This document shows positions 55,550 to 64,000 of a stretch of 64,000 bases of DNA, piece after piece. How positions within the stretch are numbered: the first letter of the stretch is position 1; each line of letters starts with the position of its first letter. The stretch is from Aquibium oceanicum. GTDB lineage: Bacteria; Pseudomonadota; Alphaproteobacteria; Rhizobiales; Rhizobiaceae. The stretch is from assembly GCF_001889605.1 (NCBI RefSeq), contig NZ_CP018171.1, forward strand, positions 2,936,501-3,000,500, written 5' to 3'. The position numbers and the translations under genes were made by a program. The notes under the pieces were generated by a model that saw nothing but the letters and a program-made list of their open reading frames with translations, had not been told where the DNA came from and searched no databases.

Positions 55550-56767
55550 TCAGCGATGCGCGCTGAGCGGAATGACGTTGTCGAGCGTCTGGCTCGCGGT
55601 GGACAGGAAACGCTTGATATTCCGCGCCGCCTGGCGAATGCGGTGCTCGTTCTCGACCAGCGCGAGGCGTACGAAATCGTCGCCATGCTCGCCGAAGCCG
55701 ATACCGGGCGCCACCGCCACGTCCGCCTTCTCGACCAGGAGCTTGGAAAACTCCAGCGAGCCGATGGACTTGAACGGGTGTGGAATGGGCGCCCAGGCGA
55801 ACATCGTCGCCGCCGGTGCCGGAATCTCCCAGCCAGCACGCCCGAAGGTGTCGACCATCACGTCGCGACGCTTGCGATAGACCTCGCGCACGTCCTCGAT
55901 CTCGGTTCCGTCGCCGTTCAGGGCAGCCGTTGCCGCAACTTGGATGGGCGTGAAGGCGCCGTAATCGAGATAGGACTTTACCCTCGTCAGTGCCGAAATC
56001 AGGCGCTCGTTGCCGACGGCGAAGCCCATGCGCCAGCCGGGCATGGAGAACGTCTTCGACATGGAGGTGAACTCCACCGCGACGTCCATCGCGCCGGGCA
56101 CCTGCAGCACTGAGGGCGGCGGATTGCCGTCGAAGAAAATCTCGGCATAGGCGAGATCGGACAGGATGATGATGTCGTTGCGGCGCGCATAGGCCACGAC
56201 GTCCTTGTAGAAATCGAGCGTGGCGACATGCGCGGTCGGGTTGGACGGATAGTTCAGGATCAGCGCGAGCGGCTTGGGGATCGAATGCTTCACAGCCCGC
56301 TCCAGCGCCGGGATGAAGCTGTCGTCCGGCTGGGCCTGGATCGAGCGGATCACGCCGCCCGACATGATGAACCCGAAGGCGTGGATCGGGTAGGTCGGGT
56401 TGGGGCACAGCACCACGTCGCCGGGCGCGGTGATCGCCTGCGCCATGTTGGCGAAGCCTTCCTTTGAACCGAGCGTCGCCACTACCTGCCGCTCGGGATC
56501 GAGCTTCACGCCGAATCGCCGCGCATAGTAGTTCGCCTGCGCCCGCCGCAGTCCGGGGATGCCGCGCGAGGACGAATAGCGGTGGGTGCGCGGGTCGCGC
56601 ACGACGTCGCACAGCTTGTCCACGATGGATTTCGGCGTTGGAAGATCGGGATTGCCCATGCCGAGATCGATGATGTCGGCGCCTTGCGATCGGGCGGTGG
56701 CCTTGAGCCGGTTCACCTGCTCGAAGACGTAGGGCGGCAGCCTGCGGGTCTTGTGGAATTCTTCCAT
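55550..56767 (-). CDS. PLP-dependent aminotransferase upstream of hom (often annotated LL-diaminopimelate aminotransferase)
   Basis: A 405-aa fold-type I aminotransferase. Markers are IIDLGMGNPDLPTP, the NYPSNPTAHV segment, ILSDLAYAEIFFDG, the PLP lysine in SMSKTFSMPGWRMGFAVGN and the C-terminal arginine in DDFVRLALVE. The upstream-of-hom location is conserved in Rhizobiales. The name LL-diaminopimelate aminotransferase is common for this protein, but the AlaC-type alanine/2-oxo-acid aminotransferases share all these features, so the substrate is open. ATG 56765-56767 gives the conserved MEEFHKTRRLPPYVFEQV start. Confidence 0.9.
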   Translation of the reverse strand: MEEFHKTRRLPPYVFEQVNRLKATARSQGADIIDLGMGNPDLPTPKSIVDKLCDVVRDPRTHRYSSSRGIPGLRRAQANYYARRFGVKLDPERQVVATLGSKEGFANMAQAITAPGDVVLCPNPTYPIHAFGFIMSGGVIRSIQAQPDDSFIPALERAVKHSIPKPLALILNYPSNPTAHVATLDFYKDVVAYARRNDIIILSDLAYAEIFFDGNPPPSVLQVPGAMDVAVEFTSMSKTFSMPGWRMGFAVGNERLISALTRVKSYLDYGAFTPIQVAATAALNGDGTEIEDVREVYRKRRDVMVDTFGRAGWEIPAPAATMFAWAPIPHPFKSIGSLEFSKLLVEKADVAVAPGIGFGEHGDDFVRLALVENEHRIRQAARNIKRFLSTASQTLDNVIPLSAHR

Positions 56768-56839
56768 GATGGTTCCGGCGGGATCAGGGGGCGGAAATTC
56801 GCGGCGATATACACCCATTCGCCGGGAGGGTCGATAGCG

Positions 56840-57388
56840 TCACTCGCCCTCGATCTCCTTCAGGGCGTCGGCGCCGTGGGTGGCTCCGAGCTTTCGAAGC
56901 TCGTCCATGTCCTTCTTCCCCACCGTGGAGCGGTCGAGATCCTTGCCCTGGTCGCGTGCCGCCGACTTCAGGTCGCGTTCCGCCCGCTTTGCCTCGCTGC
57001 TGCCGAGCTGTTCGGCGGCGCTGCGGCGGGGAATGTTGAGGTTGGGATACTGGCCAGTGTTCGCCGGAGCCGAGGGTCCCATGCCGACGACGCCGGTCGC
57101 CGTCCGGGCCGGTGGCACGGCCGGAGCCTGAGCCGCTACCGGACTGGCGGCTGAGGGTTCCGTCGATGCGGCGGGCTGCGATGAGGGCGTGGCGGGTGCG
57201 GGAAGGGGCGCGGCGGATCCAGACGCAACGGGTTCGCTGGATGCCAGCGCCGCCGACGGTACGGCTTCCTCGATGGAGACGCTCGCGCAGCCCGGAAGCA
57301 GAAGCGAAAAAGCAAGAAACGCGCCGGATGCGACGATTCGACCGGCGCCGGGCAGGCAAAAACGATATCGAGGACGCCTAAGGGACAT
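56840..57388 (-). CDS. Hypothetical lipoprotein, 182 aa
   Basis: An exported lipoprotein that I do not recognise as a named family. The long signal peptide ends in the lipobox LLPGC (about 33-37). The middle (about 45-105) is Ala/Pro/Ser-rich and likely disordered, and the C-terminal 70 residues form a conserved-looking charged helical part with PNLNIPRRSAAEQLGSSEA. The start ATG 57386-57388 is chosen for the signal peptide. On the minus strand a TTGACA box (57473-57478) with CATACG 17 bases on may be its promoter. Divergent from phaC. Confidence 0.75.
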   Translation of the reverse strand: MSLRRPRYRFCLPGAGRIVASGAFLAFSLLLPGCASVSIEEAVPSAALASSEPVASGSAAPLPAPATPSSQPAASTEPSAASPVAAQAPAVPPARTATGVVGMGPSAPANTGQYPNLNIPRRSAAEQLGSSEAKRAERDLKSAARDQGKDLDRSTVGKKDMDELRKLGATHGADALKEIEGE

Positions 57389-57510
57389 ATTGTCTTCCCG
57401 ACCACACGTTAGGGAAGCCGGAGACCGGCGGCCCCCAGGGAGTTGGACCCGTATGGTCGTCACATGATATTGTGTCAAGAAAGCGCCTGCCCGGAGGAGA
57501 TGCAACCGAA

Positions 57511-59340
57511 ATGACCCGCCCTGAGGACAACAAGGATTCGTCCCGGCAAGCATCTTCCGCCGAACAATACATCATCAAGGATCCCGAACTTTTCGCACGT
57601 AATCTGGCGCGCATGATCGAGAACGCCGGCAAGGCCGCCTCCGCCTGGGTGACGCCGCGCGAACGCGGCGAGGTGCGTGACAGCATGGCCGAGCCGATGG
57701 CCGACATGGTCAAGACCTTTTCCAAGGTCAGCGAGTACTGGCTGTCCGACCCCTCCCGCGCTCTGGAGGCCCAGACGAAGCTGTTTTCGAGCTACATGAC
57801 CATCTGGGCCAACGCGGTGAGAAAGTTGAGTGGCGAGGACGTCCCCTCCCCGGCCGAGCCGGAAAAAGGTGACAAGCGCTTCCAGGACCCGGAGTGGAGC
57901 ACGCATGCCTTCTTCGATTTCCTGAAGCAGGTCTACATCGTGACCACGCGCTGGGCCAACGACCTCGTGCAGAACGCGGAAGGCCTCGACGAGCACACCC
58001 GCCACAAGGCGAATTTCTACGTCAGGCAGGTCTCGCAGGCGATATCTCCCTCGAACTTCATCCTCACCAACCCGGAACTCTTCCGCGAGACGGTTTCCAG
58101 CCACGGCGAGAACCTCGTGAAGGGCATGCAAATGCTGGCCGAGGACATCGCGGCCGGAAAGGGCGAACTGAAGCTGCGTCAGGCCGACTACACCAAGTTC
58201 GCGGTCGGCAAGAACATCGCCACCACGCCGGGCAAGGTGATCGCCCGCAGCGAGCTCGCCGAAATCATCCAATACGAGCCGTCGACCAAGAAGGTGCTGA
58301 AGCGGCCCCTGCTGATTTGCCCGCCATGGATCAACAAGTACTACATCCTCGACCTCAACCCGCAGAAATCCTTCATCGCCTGGGCGGTCGAACAAGGGCA
58401 CACTGTCTTCGTCATCTCCTGGGTCAACCCGGACGAACGCCACGGTTTCAAGGACTGGGAGGCCTATATCGACGAGGGCTTGAAGTTCGCACTCGAGACG
58501 ATCGAGAAGGCGACCGGCGAGCGGAACGTCAACGCCATCGGCTATTGCGTCGGCGGCACGCTTCTGGCGGCGGCACTCGCGCTGATGGCTAAGGAGGGCG
58601 ACGACCGGATCCGTTCGGCGACCTTCTTCACCACCCAGGTGGATTTCACCCATGCCGGCGACCTCAAGGTCTTCGTCGACGAGGAGCAGGTCGCGGCGCT
58701 GGAAAAAGCGATGAAGGAGAAAGGCTACCTCGACGGCACGCGGATGGCGACGGCCTTCAACATGCTGCGCGCGGGCGACCTCATCTGGCCGTACGTGGTC
58801 AGCAACTATGTGCGCGGCAAGGAACCGATGCCGTTCGACCTGCTCTACTGGAACGCCGATTCGACCCGCATGGCGGCGGCGAATCATTCCTTCTACCTGC
58901 GCAACTGCTACATGAACAACGCGCTGTCGCAGGGAACGATGATGCTGGCCGGCAAGAAGGTGGCACTGAGCGACATCACGATTCCCGTATACAATCTCGC
59001 GGCTCGGGAGGATCACATCGCCCCTGCCCGCTCGGTCTTCACCGGCTGCTCCTTCTTCGGCGGCGAAGTCGAATACGTCATGGCGGGATCCGGCCACATC
59101 GCCGGCGTGGTGAACCCGCCGGCGATGAAGAAGTACCAGTACTGGACCGGCGGCAAGCCGGTCGGCGATTTCGATGCCTGGGTGACGGCGGCGAAGGAAA
59201 ATCCGGGCTCGTGGTGGCCGCACTGGCAGGAATGGGTCGCCCGGCAGGACGACAAGCGCGTCGCCGCGCGCAAGACGGGCGCGCGCGGGTTACAAGTTCT
59301 GGGCGAGGCGCCCGGCACCTACGTGGCGGTTCGCGTCTGA
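57511..59340 (+). CDS. phaC: Class I poly(R)-hydroxyalkanoate synthase
   Basis: A 609-aa polymerase that builds polyhydroxybutyrate-type storage granules from hydroxyacyl-CoA. The lipase-like box with catalytic cysteine is IGYCVGGTLL (Cys346). The catalytic Asp lies in AAREDHIAP and the His in GSGHIAGVVNPP, and the LLICPPWINKYYILDLNP segment is typical. ATG 57511 follows CGGAGGAG. The length fits class I, which acts without a PhaE or PhaR subunit. No phaA, phaB or phasin gene lies next to it. Confidence 0.96.
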   Translation: MTRPEDNKDSSRQASSAEQYIIKDPELFARNLARMIENAGKAASAWVTPRERGEVRDSMAEPMADMVKTFSKVSEYWLSDPSRALEAQTKLFSSYMTIWANAVRKLSGEDVPSPAEPEKGDKRFQDPEWSTHAFFDFLKQVYIVTTRWANDLVQNAEGLDEHTRHKANFYVRQVSQAISPSNFILTNPELFRETVSSHGENLVKGMQMLAEDIAAGKGELKLRQADYTKFAVGKNIATTPGKVIARSELAEIIQYEPSTKKVLKRPLLICPPWINKYYILDLNPQKSFIAWAVEQGHTVFVISWVNPDERHGFKDWEAYIDEGLKFALETIEKATGERNVNAIGYCVGGTLLAAALALMAKEGDDRIRSATFFTTQVDFTHAGDLKVFVDEEQVAALEKAMKEKGYLDGTRMATAFNMLRAGDLIWPYVVSNYVRGKEPMPFDLLYWNADSTRMAAANHSFYLRNCYMNNALSQGTMMLAGKKVALSDITIPVYNLAAREDHIAPARSVFTGCSFFGGEVEYVMAGSGHIAGVVNPPAMKKYQYWTGGKPVGDFDAWVTAAKENPGSWWPHWQEWVARQDDKRVAARKTGARGLQVLGEAPGTYVAVRV

Positions 59341-59543
59341 TCTGTAATGCGGTGTAACTGTCTGTGATCCATGCGGAGGTGCCATCGCGCACGTTTCGCC
59401 TGTATGTATCTTGCGTCGATTTCGGCAACTCCTCGTTAACGTTTCCTTGATTGACGGAGGCCGGTTCGCTGCGGCAAGGATCTCGATTCGAAGGTCCGGC
59501 TGAATTCATTCTTCCCGGATGTCCGGGGTGCAGGACGTTTCCG

Positions 59544-60731
59544 ATGGAAGCGCCAAGGGGGTCACGCTTGAGATCAGTCGCAACGCTTCTCGCGGGCGCG
59601 AAGCTTCGATCAGCCTCCTGCGCGCTGGGCGCCGCTTTCCTGGCTGCTTGCACAGTCACCTCCGGCCCTAGCCTTGATGTCGCCGCGCCGGGATATGCTG
59701 GCGGAGCACCCTCGCTCGCAGGCGTCCTGACCCAGGCCGAGGCGCAGCTCTCCGCCGATGCAGCGGCTGACGCCGTGGCGGAAGGCGATGCGGCGGACAC
59801 CACCGCAGTCGCCCAGGGGAACGGGGATGCGGAAGCGCCTGCCCTGCCCGATCAGGTCGCGTCCGTCCCCGAGGTCAAGCCCGGCGAGGCTGCGGCCGGT
59901 AAGGCTTCGGCGACGCCGGCCGGCAAGAAGCCGGTCGAGCTTGCCCTGGCCGCCGCGCCGGCATCAGGCGCTGCCGAGCCGCAAGCCCCCGCGCCCGAAA
60001 TCAAGCCCACCGCCTTCATCGAAAACGGCCCCGGCCCGGCGCCCGCGCAGCCGCAGAAGAAGCGCGGCTTCTTCACCTCGCTCTTCTCGAGCGAGTCCCA
60101 GGCAGCGAAATCGGCCAGCCCCATCGTCGAGTTGAAACAGGCGCCGAAAGCGGAAACGAAACCCGCCGCGGAAAAACCCATCATTGCGCTGGCCTCCACC
60201 GGCGGCACGGCAGAGGCCGCCCGACCGGTGTTCTCCGGAGATGCGCTGCCCGGTGTCCGGCAGGACTCGCTCTTCGAGATCACCCGCAAATCCGGCATGG
60301 ACGACATCTCGGACATCGACCTGCACGAGGAGGATGGCCCCGTCCAGATCGCATCGGCCGCCGGCCTGGCACGACTCGCGCCCAACGGCCTGATCAAGCA
60401 GACGGAGGGCGTGGACGTCGCCTGCCTCAAGCCTTCGCTGGTGCGTGTGCTCAAGACGGTCGAGCAGCGTTTCGGCAAGCGCATGATCGTCACCTCGGGC
60501 TACCGCAGCCCGGAGCGCAACCGGCGTGCACGCGGCGCGAAGAACTCGCTCCACATGTACTGCGCCGCCGCGGACGTTCAGGTACCCGGCGTGAGCAAGT
60601 GGGAACTGGCCAAGTTCGTGCGCTCCATGCCCGGCCGCGGCGGGGTCGGAACCTACTGCCACACCAACTCGGTCCACATAGACGTCGGTCCGGAGCGCGA
60701 CTGGAACTGGCGCTGCCGGCGCCGCAAGTAA
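59544..60731 (+). CDS. Lipoprotein with M15-type (DUF882, YcbK-like) peptidase domain
   Basis: A 395-aa exported lipoprotein. A signal peptide with lipobox FLAACT is followed by about 240 residues of Ala/Pro/Glu-rich low complexity and a C-terminal M15_3 domain (about 275-390). The zinc motif is present: SLHMYCAAADV (His and Asp ligands) and HTNSVHIDVG (second His), together with VTSGYRSPERNRRARG before it. It probably trims peptidoglycan peptides (D-Ala-D-Ala or similar). The ATG at 59544 starts the signal peptide. tRNA-Glu lies 74 bases downstream. Confidence 0.85.
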   Translation: MEAPRGSRLRSVATLLAGAKLRSASCALGAAFLAACTVTSGPSLDVAAPGYAGGAPSLAGVLTQAEAQLSADAAADAVAEGDAADTTAVAQGNGDAEAPALPDQVASVPEVKPGEAAAGKASATPAGKKPVELALAAAPASGAAEPQAPAPEIKPTAFIENGPGPAPAQPQKKRGFFTSLFSSESQAAKSASPIVELKQAPKAETKPAAEKPIIALASTGGTAEAARPVFSGDALPGVRQDSLFEITRKSGMDDISDIDLHEEDGPVQIASAAGLARLAPNGLIKQTEGVDVACLKPSLVRVLKTVEQRFGKRMIVTSGYRSPERNRRARGAKNSLHMYCAAADVQVPGVSKWELAKFVRSMPGRGGVGTYCHTNSVHIDVGPERDWNWRCRRRK

Positions 60732-60805
60732 AATTCTCGTTGCGACGCGACGTAGCGGGTTGCCCCCTCGCGGGAAGCTGACTATAAGGCCGCACGTTCT
60801 GCCAA

Positions 60806-60881
60806 GCGCCCATCGTCTAGCGGTCTAGGACGCCGCCCTTTCACGGCGGAAACAGGGGTTCGATTCCCCTTGGGCGTACCA
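60806..60881 (+). tRNA. tRNA-Glu (anticodon UUC)
   Basis: A complete 76-base cloverleaf including an encoded CCA end. The acceptor arms 60806-60812 and 60871-60877 pair (one G-T wobble), followed by the discriminator A and CCA (60879-60881). The anticodon stem CCGCC/GGCGG encloses the loop CTTTCAC with anticodon TTC at 60840-60842. The T arm carries GGTTCGATTCC. Confidence 0.97.
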
Positions 60882-61214
60882 GGCAGCTTCTTCCACCGAA
60901 TGTTTTCAATGGCCTGCAAGCCATTCCGTCTATGGGCCATAGCCCGTCGGACGGCTTCTCACCGCTTGTGCGCTGCCAGCCAGTGCAAACAGTTCGGGAC
61001 ACCGCTGCGCGGTGGTAAGCAGCAAATCCATGGCAAGCTGCGCTCGGCGCCCGCTCGGCCTCCGAGAATAAAAGAGCACGCTCCATATCTACGCTCGTTC
61101 CAGGTCGAACAAGATCTGTTTCGGCGGGACCAATATCTCCTGTCGTCGCCGCCCGCCGCAAAACCGCATTCGCGAATACTGGTCGCGCCCCCCTGCATCT
61201 CGCAAGAGTCACGG
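60882..61214. other. Intergenic stretch between tRNA-Glu and the IclR promoter, no gene seen
   Basis: I see no convincing gene here. Open frames on both strands lack family motifs, ribosome binding sites and the codon pattern of the neighbours. I found no copy of the tRNA-Glu 3' end, no integrase and no repeats that would mark an integration site. Confidence 0.55.
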
Positions 61215-61278
61215 TTGACAGATCGGACGAACAATCTCTAAGCTTAATTATCGAGACGCCGTCTCTCATATCGAGACG
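61215..61278 (+). promoter_or_regulatory. Promoter and candidate operator of the IclR-family regulator gene
   Basis: TTGACA (61215-61220) and TAAGCT (61239-61244) with an 18-base spacer form a promoter. Just downstream, TATCGAGACG occurs twice as a direct repeat (61249-61258 and 61269-61278, exactly 20 bases apart, two helix turns). GAGACG-C-CGTCTC (61253-61265) is a perfect palindrome between them. This placement over the transcription start suggests autorepression by the IclR protein. Confidence 0.6.
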
Positions 61279-61293
61279 ATCGGAGGCTAACGA

Positions 61294-62109
61294 TTGGACC
61301 GGGCCTACAACGACCTAAAATCCGTCTCCCGTGCCGCGGAAGTGCTCACGGCCTTCCTCAAGGCCGAGGAATGGTCGATTTCCGGCCTCGCGCGCGAACT
61401 GTCCCTGCATAAGAGTGTTACCCACCGCCTCGTCTCGACCCTGACGACGTCCGGGCTTCTGATCTGCGACGCACGCAGCGGGCTCTACAGGCTCGGACCG
61501 ATCATGGCTCAGCTCGGCAACCAGGTTGAGCGCAACGGGCTGCTCCACCGCTTCGCGCGCCCCTTCATGGTGGACCTTGCGCGGCTGTCGGGAGAGACGG
61601 TGTCGATCCAGGTCGTGCAGGGCGATCACGGTCTCTGCGTGGACGTGGTGGAAAGCCAGCACGCGATGCGGCTGACCATCTCTCCCGGCCAGTCCTTCCC
61701 GCTGCACGCGGGCTGCGCGGGCAAGGTCATGCTCGCCTTCCAGGCTCCGGCCGTGATCGACCGGCTGCTGTCGCACACCCCGCTCCAGCGCTACACCGAT
61801 GCCACCATCACGGATCCAGAGGCGTTGCGCGCCGACCTTGCCAGCATCAGGGAACGCGGCTTCGGCTTCAGCGACAGCGAGATCACACCCGGCGCCCGGT
61901 CGATCGGTGCTCCGATCTTCGCCGCGAACGGCATCGTGGCCGGTAGCCTCGTCATCTCCGGTCCGGGCATGCGTCTCTCGAACGAGCGGATGAACCAACT
62001 CGCGATACCCACGGCACAAGCAGCGGCAGGCCTTTCGGCCGCGCTGGGGTACACGCCACAACCGGTGGAAGGGGGGGCCTCGGATGCTCTTCAACAGAAA
62101 GCGGGCTGA
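61294..62109 (+). CDS. IclR-family transcriptional regulator
   Basis: A 271-aa regulator with an N-terminal winged helix-turn-helix (about 8-68; WSISGLARELSLHKSVTHRL) and a C-terminal ligand-binding IclR domain (about 85-250) with LHAGCAGKVMLAF and GFSDSEITPGARSIGAPIF. It starts with TTG, supported by CGGAGG nine bases before. It probably controls the downstream M24 peptidase and ABC transporter genes, with which it overlaps by 26 bases. The effector is unknown. Confidence 0.92.
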   Translation: MDRAYNDLKSVSRAAEVLTAFLKAEEWSISGLARELSLHKSVTHRLVSTLTTSGLLICDARSGLYRLGPIMAQLGNQVERNGLLHRFARPFMVDLARLSGETVSIQVVQGDHGLCVDVVESQHAMRLTISPGQSFPLHAGCAGKVMLAFQAPAVIDRLLSHTPLQRYTDATITDPEALRADLASIRERGFGFSDSEITPGARSIGAPIFAANGIVAGSLVISGPGMRLSNERMNQLAIPTAQAAAGLSAALGYTPQPVEGGASDALQQKAG

Positions 62110-63325
62110 AGCCCTGATCGAGGCGCAAGGCCTCGACGCGGTCGTCGCGTCGTCGGCGGAGAACGTCCTCTACATGACGGGCTTCGAATGCACGACGCAC
62201 TGGATCAACAAGGGTTTCCAGCAATACGCGCTGTTCTCGCCCGGCCACAGCCCCGACGCCTCGCTGATCGCGCCGGGGCTCGAAATCGACTCGCTGGTGG
62301 AAGGCGATCTCTGGGTCGAGGACGTCTACGTGTTCAGCCCGTTCCTGCGTGGCCGCGCGTCGGATCCCGCGCTGATGGACGAGATCGGCCGCAAGGGGGC
62401 CGCGCTGGTCGCCCGGGCGCCGTCCGTCGGCACAGCCGTGGACGGCCTCGTCGCTGCCATCGAGGCGCGGGGACTGCAGGCCGGACGCGTTGGAATTGAC
62501 GAGAGCGGTGTTTCGATACAGGCGCTCGAAGAACTCCGCAAACGCCTGCCGAACCTGAAGATTTCCTACGCGGCGAACCTTCTGTGGGAAATCCGCATGG
62601 TTAAGACAACCGAGGAGATCGAGCGTATCGAGCGATCGACGCGTGTCTCGGAGGATGCGATCCGCGCCGCCTATTCCACCATTCGACCAGGCGTGACCGA
62701 AGGCCAGATCATCGACGCCTACCATCGCGAACTCGCGGACGCGGGCGCCAGGCCGACCTTCTGCGTCGTCGGGTCGGGCAGCCGCTCCTCGTACCCGCAT
62801 TCGCTTCGCTCCGACCGCGCGATCGAGACTGGCGACATTGTCCGCTACGACGTGGGCTGCACTTGGAGATACTACCACTCCGACCATGCGCGCGCGATCA
62901 TCCTCGGCCAGCCCACGGACGAACAGCGCCGCGTCTGGGAGGCTCTGGCCCAGGGCGTCGACGACGCGGTTTCGGCGGTAAAGCCCGGCGCCACCGCGGC
63001 CGATCTCTTCAACGTGGCAATGGCGCCGGCCCGCCGCCTGGGCCTGGACAATTTCGACCGCTTCCACTGCGGCCACGGCATCGGGATCAGCGTCTACGAT
63101 CCGCCGATCGTCACCGCGTCCGACCCGACCAAGTCCGCTTTCCTGATGCCCGAGATCAAGGAGGGGCTCGAGGTCGGAATGGTCCTCAACATCGAGGTCG
63201 GCTATTACGTCCAGGGCGTCATGGGGTTCCTTTGCGAGGACACCATGGTCGTGACGCAGCAAGGCTCCCGCCTCTTCACGCGCAACAGCAAGTCGCTCGA
63301 CCTGCAGACCTTCGTGGAGCGCTGA
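62084..63325 (+). CDS. M24-family Xaa-Pro peptidase / hydrolase
   Basis: A 413-aa pita-bread-fold metallohydrolase. A creatinase-type N-domain (about 1-155) is followed by the catalytic domain with metal ligands Asp in RYDVGCTW, Asp in YHSDHARAI, His in HCGHGIGI, Glu in NIEVGYY and Glu in CEDTMVV. Relatives split Xaa-Pro peptides, creatine or ectoine. A ribosome binding site (GGAAGGGGG) lies inside the iclR end, and the two genes overlap by 26 bases. With IclR and a polyamine-type ABC permease next to it, a role in catabolism of an imported amino-acid derivative is likely (inference). Confidence 0.9.
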   Translation: MLFNRKRAEALIEAQGLDAVVASSAENVLYMTGFECTTHWINKGFQQYALFSPGHSPDASLIAPGLEIDSLVEGDLWVEDVYVFSPFLRGRASDPALMDEIGRKGAALVARAPSVGTAVDGLVAAIEARGLQAGRVGIDESGVSIQALEELRKRLPNLKISYAANLLWEIRMVKTTEEIERIERSTRVSEDAIRAAYSTIRPGVTEGQIIDAYHRELADAGARPTFCVVGSGSRSSYPHSLRSDRAIETGDIVRYDVGCTWRYYHSDHARAIILGQPTDEQRRVWEALAQGVDDAVSAVKPGATAADLFNVAMAPARRLGLDNFDRFHCGHGIGISVYDPPIVTASDPTKSAFLMPEIKEGLEVGMVLNIEVGYYVQGVMGFLCEDTMVVTQQGSRLFTRNSKSLDLQTFVER

Positions 63326-63331
63326 GGCGCG

Positions 63332-64000
63332 ATGGACCGGAGGCCGCTCCTATCCGCCTTGAGCTTCCTCGCGCTGCCGAACGCGTGGCTGTTCGCCTTC
63401 TTCGTGCTGCCGATGGCCACGATGGTGCTGTACAGCTTCTGGCAGGTGATCGACTACGAGATCGTCGCCGACTTCACCTTCCGCAACTATCAGCGCCTGA
63501 CGCAGAACCTCTACGTCACCGTCTTCTGGCGGACGGTGAAGATCTCGATCTACGTCACCGCACTTTCCCTGCTGATCGGATATCCGGTCGCCTACTATCT
63601 CGCCCGTCGCGTCAAGCGCTTCCGGCTGACGATGCTCATGCTCATCATCCTGCCGCTGTGGACGAGCTATCTCGTGCGAACCTACGCCTGGATGCTGCTG
63701 CTCGGGACCAACGGCGTCATCAACAAGGCACTGCTCGCGGTGGGCATCGTGGATGAGCCGGTCAGTTGGCTCCTCTACAGCGACTTTGCGGTGACCGTGG
63801 CGCTGGTTCACATCTATATGCCCTTCCTGATCCTGCCGCTCTACGCGGTCATGGAAAAGCTCGACGGTTCGCTGTTCGAGGCGGCGCGCGATCTCGGCGG
63901 CGGCCGGCTTCGAACGTTCCTCTACGTGACGCTGCCCCTCAGCCTGCCGGGCGTGGCAACCGGATGCATCTTCGTGTTCATCCCCTCGATGGGTTCCTTC
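63332..64000 (+). CDS. ABC transporter permease, spermidine/putrescine (PotB) type, cut by window end
   Basis: The first 223 residues of a binding-protein-dependent permease. Helices lie near 8-30, 66-90, 98-120, 133-155 and 175-195. The EAA loop EAARDLGGGRLRTFLYVTLP (about 191-210), where the ATPase docks, and the PotB-type LVRTYAWMLLLGTNGVIN segment are visible. It starts 6 bases after the M24 gene stop and belongs to the same operon. The gene runs out of the window before its stop codon. PotB-type systems import polyamines, but many take up opines or amino-acid derivatives. Confidence 0.9.
   Translation, partial: MDRRPLLSALSFLALPNAWLFAFFVLPMATMVLYSFWQVIDYEIVADFTFRNYQRLTQNLYVTVFWRTVKISIYVTALSLLIGYPVAYYLARRVKRFRLTMLMLIILPLWTSYLVRTYAWMLLLGTNGVINKALLAVGIVDEPVSWLLYSDFAVTVALVHIYMPFLILPLYAVMEKLDGSLFEAARDLGGGRLRTFLYVTLPLSLPGVATGCIFVFIPSMGSF

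Noticed and set aside
60870-61241. A 123-codon frame just after tRNA-Glu, as a gene of an integrated element
   Set aside because: There is no ribosome binding site, no motif and no integrase, and no duplicated tRNA end; codon use is unlike the neighbours.

Overview
The window is GC-rich chromosomal DNA, most likely from an alphaproteobacterium of the order Rhizobiales (Mesorhizobium or Phyllobacteriaceae-like). The signs are a fused SecDF, a class II DAHP synthase, a class I PHB synthase, and conserved rhizobial gene neighbourhoods such as serS-surE-pcm-LysM/LytM-yajC-secDF and aminotransferase-hom-glpX-recJ. It is mostly housekeeping. There is no prophage, insertion sequence, CRISPR array or rRNA operon. 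One tRNA gene, tRNA-Glu(UUC), is present. Both window ends cut genes: a sterol desaturase-like gene on the left and an ABC permease on the right.

Region 1-11.0 kb: a mainly leftward block runs from serS through surE, pcm, a LysM/degenerate-LytM lipoprotein, yajC and secDF to two genes resembling mitochondrial complex I assembly factors (an Mth938/NDUFAF3-like protein and a squalene-synthase-fold/NDUFAF6-like protein). A DUF815 ATPase gene lies on the opposite strand inside the block.

Region 11-20.2 kb: a PNPOx-fold protein, a SpoU methyltransferase, an EamA transporter, a branched-chain amino acid ABC transporter (livGFHM with a convergent livK), and a zinc-binding protein gene, znuA, behind a clear Zur-type operator.

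Region 20.2-34.2 kb: class II DAHP synthase, a DUF2778/Tlde1-type protein, glutathione reductase with an overlapping gamma-glutamylcyclotransferase-like gene, DUF2059, rpiA, gph, a cold-shock gene with a long leader, a beta-hydroxyacid dehydrogenase, two stand-alone EAL genes, aspartate aminotransferase, and a frameshifted AraC-family regulator next to an alpha/beta hydrolase.

Region 34.2-46 kb: a GAF-GGDEF-EAL protein, a secreted hydrolase, an EF-G paralog with altered switch residues, a NudK-like Nudix hydrolase, a flavin reductase/nitroreductase pair, a secreted protein built of three repeats, an acyltransferase and thrS.

Region 46-60.8 kb: DUF1508, yidD, a scar of an MntA/HepT toxin-antitoxin module, a NifU-type scaffold protein, folE-hisI, a patatin, recJ, glpX, a DUF2306/LytTR pair wedged between glpX and hom, hom with its aminotransferase, a lipoprotein, phaC, an M15-type lipoprotein and tRNA-Glu.

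Region 61.2-64 kb: the start of a catabolic/uptake operon made of an IclR regulator with a repeat-containing promoter, an M24 peptidase and a polyamine-type ABC permease.

I saw no wholly new multi-gene system. The strongest leads are the Sec/complex I assembly gene cluster, the EF-G paralog with an altered G3 motif, the three-repeat secreted protein, and the fused remnant of a MntA/HepT module.
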